From assembly GCF_001307275.1 (NCBI RefSeq), contig NZ_CP012831.1:1550001-1614000 (forward strand): 64,000 nucleotides of DNA, read 5' to 3'. Under the pieces are notes generated by a model. The model ran no database searches. It saw nothing but the letters and a program-made list of their open reading frames with translations, and was not told the origin of the DNA. The stretch's first letter is position 1. Each line of letters starts with the position of its first letter. This document shows, in pieces, positions 58,757-64,000 of this stretch. The translations under genes were made by a program, and so were the position numbers. The stretch comes from Pseudomonas fluorescens (lineage in GTDB: Bacteria > Pseudomonadota > Gammaproteobacteria > Pseudomonadales > Pseudomonadaceae).

Positions 58757-58846
58757 TGTGGGAGCGAGCTTGCTCGCGATGACGGCAGCACATCCCACAT
58801 CCAGGCAAGCTGACCCACTGCTATCGCGAGCAAGCTCGCTCCCACA
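58757..58846. repeat. REPIN (class A), second of a duplicated pair
   Basis: Nearly identical to 58622-58712 including the spacer, 135 bp away. The pair arose by local duplication of a whole REPIN. It ends 19 bases before the prfC stop. Between 58449 and 58621 I see nothing but the leader of the small gene. Confidence 0.92.
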
Positions 58847-58864
58847 ATGGGTCACTCTTGATGC

Positions 58865-60448
<1,584 letters not shown>

Positions 60449-60779
60449 GGGAAATCGCCTGGCAGGTGATTCAAAAAAGGGCGGCGATTATAGCTCAACT
60501 TGTGCCAGGAACCGAACCGTTGAGCACATCCAGGGTGGCCAGATCATTCCTCGCATGGGAACCTTTTGCCGCGTGGAGGCGTCCACCCCCCTGATACGAG
60601 CAACCGTCAGGGGCTGAAAAATCAGCAAGTTAGCCTGACGAGGCTGCGCTCATGGCTCACTTCGACGGCCGTTTACCGACCTCGAAAAGAGCTGCTTCTC
60701 GCGAACGTTTTCCCGGCAACCAGTGATGGTTTGCCGCCCGGGAAAGCGTGCGCCGACTGAAAGACAAAGGAGTCCGCCT
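60449..60779 (+). other. intergenic region between divergent prfC and the osmoprotectant operon
   Basis: 331 bp with no supportable gene and no REP. A weak ECF-type promoter pattern lies at 60558-60585 (GGAACC, then GTCCA about 17 bases on). AAAGGAG at 60765-60771 is the RBS of the first permease gene. Confidence 0.5.
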
Positions 60780-61496
60780 GTGGCTATCCGCTATGGCAAA
60801 GGGCTTATCGGGGGTGCGGTCGTCGTCGCGCTCCTGGCCCTGTTGATCCACTGGATCGGCATCGATACGATCCAACGCTACCGCGACGATCTGCTGTTTT
60901 ACCTGCAAGCGCACCTGATGCTTGTATTGGCCTCCATGCTGGCGGCCCTCATTGTCGGCATCCCCGCTGGCATCGCCCTCAGCCGCCCCGGCCTGGTCGG
61001 GCGCGCCGAACGCTTCATGCAAGTGTTCAACATCGGCAATACGGTACCGCCCCTGGCCGTGCTGGCCATCGCCCTGGGCATCCTGGGCATCGGCAGCGGA
61101 CCTGCCATCTTCGCCCTGTTCCTCGCCTCGCTGCTGCCCATCGTGCGCAACACCTATGAAGGCCTGAAGAATGTCCAGGGTTCCCTCAAGGAAGCCGCCG
61201 TCGGCATCGGCATGACCCCACGCCAGGTGCTGTGGAAAGTCGAGTTGCCCAACGCCGTGCCGATCATCGTCGGTGGCGTGCGCGTGGCCCTGGCGATCAA
61301 CGTCGGCACCGCGCCCCTGGCGTTCCTGATCGGCGCCAACAGCCTCGGCAGCCTGATCTTCCCCGGCATCGCCTTGAACAACCAGCCGCAGCTGTTGCTC
61401 GGCGCGGCCTGCACCGCCCTGCTGGCGCTGCTGCTCGACGGCCTGGTGACACTGGCCAGCCGCCTCTGGCTGGAACGCGGTCTGCGACCGTCATAA
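60780..61496 (+). CDS. osmoprotectant ABC transporter permease (OpuC/YehW type)
   Basis: 238 residues, about six helices, with the permease loop EAAVGIGMTPRQVLWKVELPNAVPII. Glycine betaine/carnitine/choline family. The GTG at 60780 has AAAGGAG 8 bases upstream and gives a normal N-terminus. First gene of a four-gene transporter unit; a two-permease design is usual for OpuC/Yeh systems. Confidence 0.9.
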   Translation: MAIRYGKGLIGGAVVVALLALLIHWIGIDTIQRYRDDLLFYLQAHLMLVLASMLAALIVGIPAGIALSRPGLVGRAERFMQVFNIGNTVPPLAVLAIALGILGIGSGPAIFALFLASLLPIVRNTYEGLKNVQGSLKEAAVGIGMTPRQVLWKVELPNAVPIIVGGVRVALAINVGTAPLAFLIGANSLGSLIFPGIALNNQPQLLLGAACTALLALLLDGLVTLASRLWLERGLRPS

Positions 61497-61521
61497 GCCG
61501 GCTGGAAAAAGGAAATCGTTT

Positions 61522-62424
61522 ATGAAGAAGTTGAGCTTGATACTGGGCTGTGTCCTGCTGTTCGCAGGGTTCGCCCAAGCCGCTGAAAAACCGCTGATCC
61601 GCCTCGGCGCCCGGGTATTCACCGAGCAGACACTGCTGGCGGAAATCACCGCGCAATACCTGCGCAGCAAAGGCTACGACGCGCAGATCACCGGCGGCCT
61701 GGGCAGCAACCTGGCCCGCAGCGCCCATGAAACCGGACAATTGGACCTGCTGTGGGAATACACCGGCGTGTCGCTGGTGGCCTACAACCACGTCACGGAA
61801 AAACTCGACAGCGCCCAGTCCTACGCCCGGGTGAAAGAACTCGACGCCAAAAAAGGCCTGGCCTGGCTGGCACCGTCGAAATTCAGCAACACCTACGCCT
61901 TGGCGCTGCCGGAAAAAGTCGCGCAGCAATATCCGCAAATCAATTCCATCAGCCAATTGAACACGGTGTTGCGGGCCGAAGCCGATGACAATCATCTGGT
62001 GGCCCTGGACACCGAGTTCGCCAACCGTTCCGACGGCCTGGCGGGCATGGTGGAGCAGTACGGCATGAACCTGACCCGCAAGAATATCCGGCAGATGGAC
62101 GCGGGCCTGGTCTACACCGCCCTGCGCAACAGCCAGGTGTTCGCCGGTCTGGTGTACACCACCGACGGCCGGCTGAACGCGTTCAAGCTGAAGTTGCTGG
62201 AAGACGACAAGCATTACTTCCCCGACTACACCGCCGCGCCGGTGGTGCGCCAGGCGTTCCTCGACGCGCACCCGCAACTGGCCGCGCAACTCAAGCCCCT
62301 GGCCGAGTTGTTCGACGATGAAACCATGCGCCAGCTCAACGCCCGCGTGGACGTCAACCATGAAAGCCCCTCCGCCGTTGCCGCCGATTTCCTGCGCCAA
62401 CATTCGCTGCTCTCAACCCAATGA
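61522..62424 (+). CDS. osmoprotectant-binding protein (OpuCC/OsmF type)
   Basis: 300 residues. Signal peptide (LSLILGCVLLFAGFAQA), then LIRLGARVFTEQTLLAEITAQYL, GGLGSNLARSAHETGQLDLLWEYTG and the DAGLVYTALRNSQVFAGLVYTTDGR segment of the quaternary-amine-binding family. It captures betaine-like compounds in the periplasm. Encoded between two permease genes. Confidence 0.92.
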   Translation: MKKLSLILGCVLLFAGFAQAAEKPLIRLGARVFTEQTLLAEITAQYLRSKGYDAQITGGLGSNLARSAHETGQLDLLWEYTGVSLVAYNHVTEKLDSAQSYARVKELDAKKGLAWLAPSKFSNTYALALPEKVAQQYPQINSISQLNTVLRAEADDNHLVALDTEFANRSDGLAGMVEQYGMNLTRKNIRQMDAGLVYTALRNSQVFAGLVYTTDGRLNAFKLKLLEDDKHYFPDYTAAPVVRQAFLDAHPQLAAQLKPLAELFDDETMRQLNARVDVNHESPSAVAADFLRQHSLLSTQ

Positions 62425-62439
62425 CCTGGAGGAAAAGCC

Positions 62440-63093
62440 ATGGATTTTCTTGACGCCTTTTCCCATCTGGACTGGCCGCTGGTGCTGCACCTGACCTGGC
62501 AGCACATCACCCTGGTGGGCATCGCCGTGACCCTGGCGATTGTCGTCGGCGTGCCCCTGGGCATCTTCATGACCCGCTTCCCGGCGCTCGCCGGCCCCTT
62601 GCAGGCCAGCGCCACGGTGCTGCTGACGATTCCGTCGATCGCGCTGTTCGGCCTGTTGTTGCCGTTCTATTCCAAGTTCGGCCAGGGCCTGGGGCCGATG
62701 CCGGCGATCACCGCGGTGTTTCTCTATTCGTTGTTGCCGATCATGCGCAACACCTACCTGGCCTTGACCGGCGTCGAACCGGGCATCCGTGAAGCCGCCC
62801 GCGGCATCGGCATGACCTTCGCCCAGCGCCTGCGCATGGTCGAACTGCCCATCGCCGTGCCGGTGATCCTGGCCGGCGTGCGCACCGCCGTGGTCATGAA
62901 CATCGGCGTCATGACCATCGCCGCCACCATCGGCGCCGGTGGCCTGGGCGTGCTCATCCTCGCTTCCATCAGCCGCAGCGACATGTCGATGCTGATCGTC
63001 GGCGCCGTGCTGGTCAGTCTCCTGGCCATCTTCGCCGACCTGCTTCTGCAATGGCTGCAACGCTCGCTGACCCCAAAAGGACTATTGAAATGA
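62440..63093 (+). CDS. osmoprotectant ABC transporter permease (second subunit)
   Basis: 217 residues. Loop EAARGIGMTFAQRLRMVELPIAVPVI is very close to that of the first permease. GAGGLGVLILASISRSDMS near the end is typical for OpuCB/CD. RBS GGAGG upstream. Its stop overlaps the ATPase start by 4 bases (ATGA). Confidence 0.92.
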   Translation: MDFLDAFSHLDWPLVLHLTWQHITLVGIAVTLAIVVGVPLGIFMTRFPALAGPLQASATVLLTIPSIALFGLLLPFYSKFGQGLGPMPAITAVFLYSLLPIMRNTYLALTGVEPGIREAARGIGMTFAQRLRMVELPIAVPVILAGVRTAVVMNIGVMTIAATIGAGGLGVLILASISRSDMSMLIVGAVLVSLLAIFADLLLQWLQRSLTPKGLLK

Positions 63094-64000
63094 TCGAACT
63101 TCAAAACCTCAGCAAAACCTTCAAGAGCAACGGCAAGGACGTCAAGGCCGTCGACTCGGTGAACCTGATCGTCAACGAAGGCGAGATCTGCGTGTTCCTC
63201 GGGCCGTCGGGCTGTGGCAAAAGCACCACGCTGAAGATGATCAATCGCCTGATCCCGCCCACCTCGGGCAAGGTATTGATCAACGGCGAAGACACCACCG
63301 ACCTGGACGAAGTGACCTTGCGCCGCAACATCGGCTACGTGATCCAGCAGATCGGCCTGTTCCCGAACATGACCATCGAGGAAAACATCACCGTGGTCCC
63401 GCGCCTGCTGGGCTGGGACAAGCAGAAGTGCCACGACCGTGCCCGCGAACTGATGAGCATGATCAAGCTCGAGCCCAAGCAGTACCTGCATCGCTACCCT
63501 CGCGAGCTGTCGGGTGGCCAGCAGCAACGGATCGGCGTGATCCGGGCCCTGGCGGCCGATGCGCCACTGTTGCTGATGGACGAACCGTTCGGCGCGGTGG
63601 ACCCGATCAACCGCGAGATGATCCAGAACGAGTTCTTCGAGATGCAACGGGCGTTGAACAAGACCGTGATCATGGTCAGCCACGACATCGACGAGGCGAT
63701 CAAGCTGGGGGACAAGATTGCGATCTTCCGCGCCGGCAAGCTGGTCCAGTGCGATCACCCGGACACGTTGCTGGCGCATCCGGCCGACGAGTTCGTCAGC
63801 AGTTTCGTCGGCCAGGACAGCACGCTCAAGCGCCTGTTGCTGGTCAAGGCCGAAGACGCCGCCGACAACGCGCCGTCGGTCAGCCCGGAAACGCCGGTGA
63901 ATGAGGCGCTGGAGCTGATGGACGAACATGACCGTCGCTACGTGGTGGTGACCTGTGCCGAGAACAAGGCCCTGGGCTATGTGCGACGGCGCGACCTGTA
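63090..64000 (+). CDS. osmoprotectant ABC transporter ATP-binding protein, 3' end outside window
   Basis: 303 codons are visible; the gene continues past the window. Walker A GPSGCGKS (38-45), signature LSGGQ (140-144) in ELSGGQQQRIGVIRALA, Walker B LLLMDEP (160-166), switch His in VSHDIDEA. After residue 275 the sequence (VSPETPVNEALELMDEHDRRYVVV) begins a CBS domain pair, which in OpuA/OpuC ATPases senses ionic strength or cyclic-di-AMP. Confidence 0.93.
   Translation, partial: MIELQNLSKTFKSNGKDVKAVDSVNLIVNEGEICVFLGPSGCGKSTTLKMINRLIPPTSGKVLINGEDTTDLDEVTLRRNIGYVIQQIGLFPNMTIEENITVVPRLLGWDKQKCHDRARELMSMIKLEPKQYLHRYPRELSGGQQQRIGVIRALAADAPLLLMDEPFGAVDPINREMIQNEFFEMQRALNKTVIMVSHDIDEAIKLGDKIAIFRAGKLVQCDHPDTLLAHPADEFVSSFVGQDSTLKRLLLVKAEDAADNAPSVSPETPVNEALELMDEHDRRYVVVTCAENKALGYVRRRDL

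Noticed and set aside
60558..60590. HrpL box (GGAACC...CCAC)
   Set aside because: The spacing of 19 bases is too long for the usual 15-16, and no type III secretion gene is near.

Overview
The window is a stretch of a Pseudomonas chromosome, most likely from the P. fluorescens species complex. Reasons: high GC with strong third-position GC bias, the rpoN-hpf-ptsN-rapZ-ptsO cluster, the iron-responsive fagA-fumC-orfX-sodM operon, OprD-type porins, RoxSR, and about twenty REP/REPIN palindromes of two sequence classes (cores GTGGGAGCGAGCTTGCTCGCG and GAGGGAGCTTGCTCCCGC). From memory, the backbone follows the P. aeruginosa PAO1 order from kdsC to dppF (about PA4458-PA4506), with local insertions and losses.

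Layout. 1-5.7 kb (+): end of kdsC, the LPS-export genes lptCAB, then rpoN with hpf and the nitrogen-PTS genes ptsN, rapZ and ptsO. 5.9-9.7 kb (-): a ZIP metal transporter and fagA-fumC-orfX-sodM behind overlapping Fur boxes, giving manganese- and iron-independent enzymes under iron limitation. 10-24 kb: pmbA and tldD (convergent with and divergent from darP), a nitrilase-family gene, yhdP, rng, maf and mreDCB. These link peptide maturation, the envelope and cell shape. 23.7-29 kb (+): gatCAB, a short RlpA-like lipoprotein, a CaCA antiporter and a carboxymuconolactone-decarboxylase-like protein. 29-37.5 kb: an AEC transporter and a galactarate cluster (kdgD, ketoglutarate-semialdehyde dehydrogenase, MFS transporter, garD) with a divergent orphan gene and a FadR-type regulator. 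37.8-43.7 kb: an SbmA/YddA-like ABC exporter, RoxSR, a SIMPL-domain protein and two small unknown genes. 43.7-45.2 kb is gene-free and rich in repeats and hairpins. 45.3-58 kb (+): a dipeptide uptake locus with four DppA-like binding proteins, an OprD-family porin and DppBCDF. 58.2-64 kb: a small secreted acidic protein, prfC, and an osmoprotectant ABC transporter (permease, binding protein, permease, ATPase) whose ATPase runs off the end.

Most of the window is well-understood core genome. I found no phage, IS transposase, CRISPR, tRNA, rRNA or recognisable defence system. The less ordinary material is non-coding or small: two genes (mreC and the CaCA antiporter) that appear to start at ATT; a 153-bp near-perfect palindrome without a gene; a 73-bp REP-containing tandem array; a hairpin-rich intergenic element; a structured leader (cUUCGg tetraloop) before a DUF6124-type gene; a REPIN inserted inside another REPIN; an operator-like palindrome shared between the galactarate operon and its regulator; and an 81-residue protein with EF-hand/dockerin-like loops.
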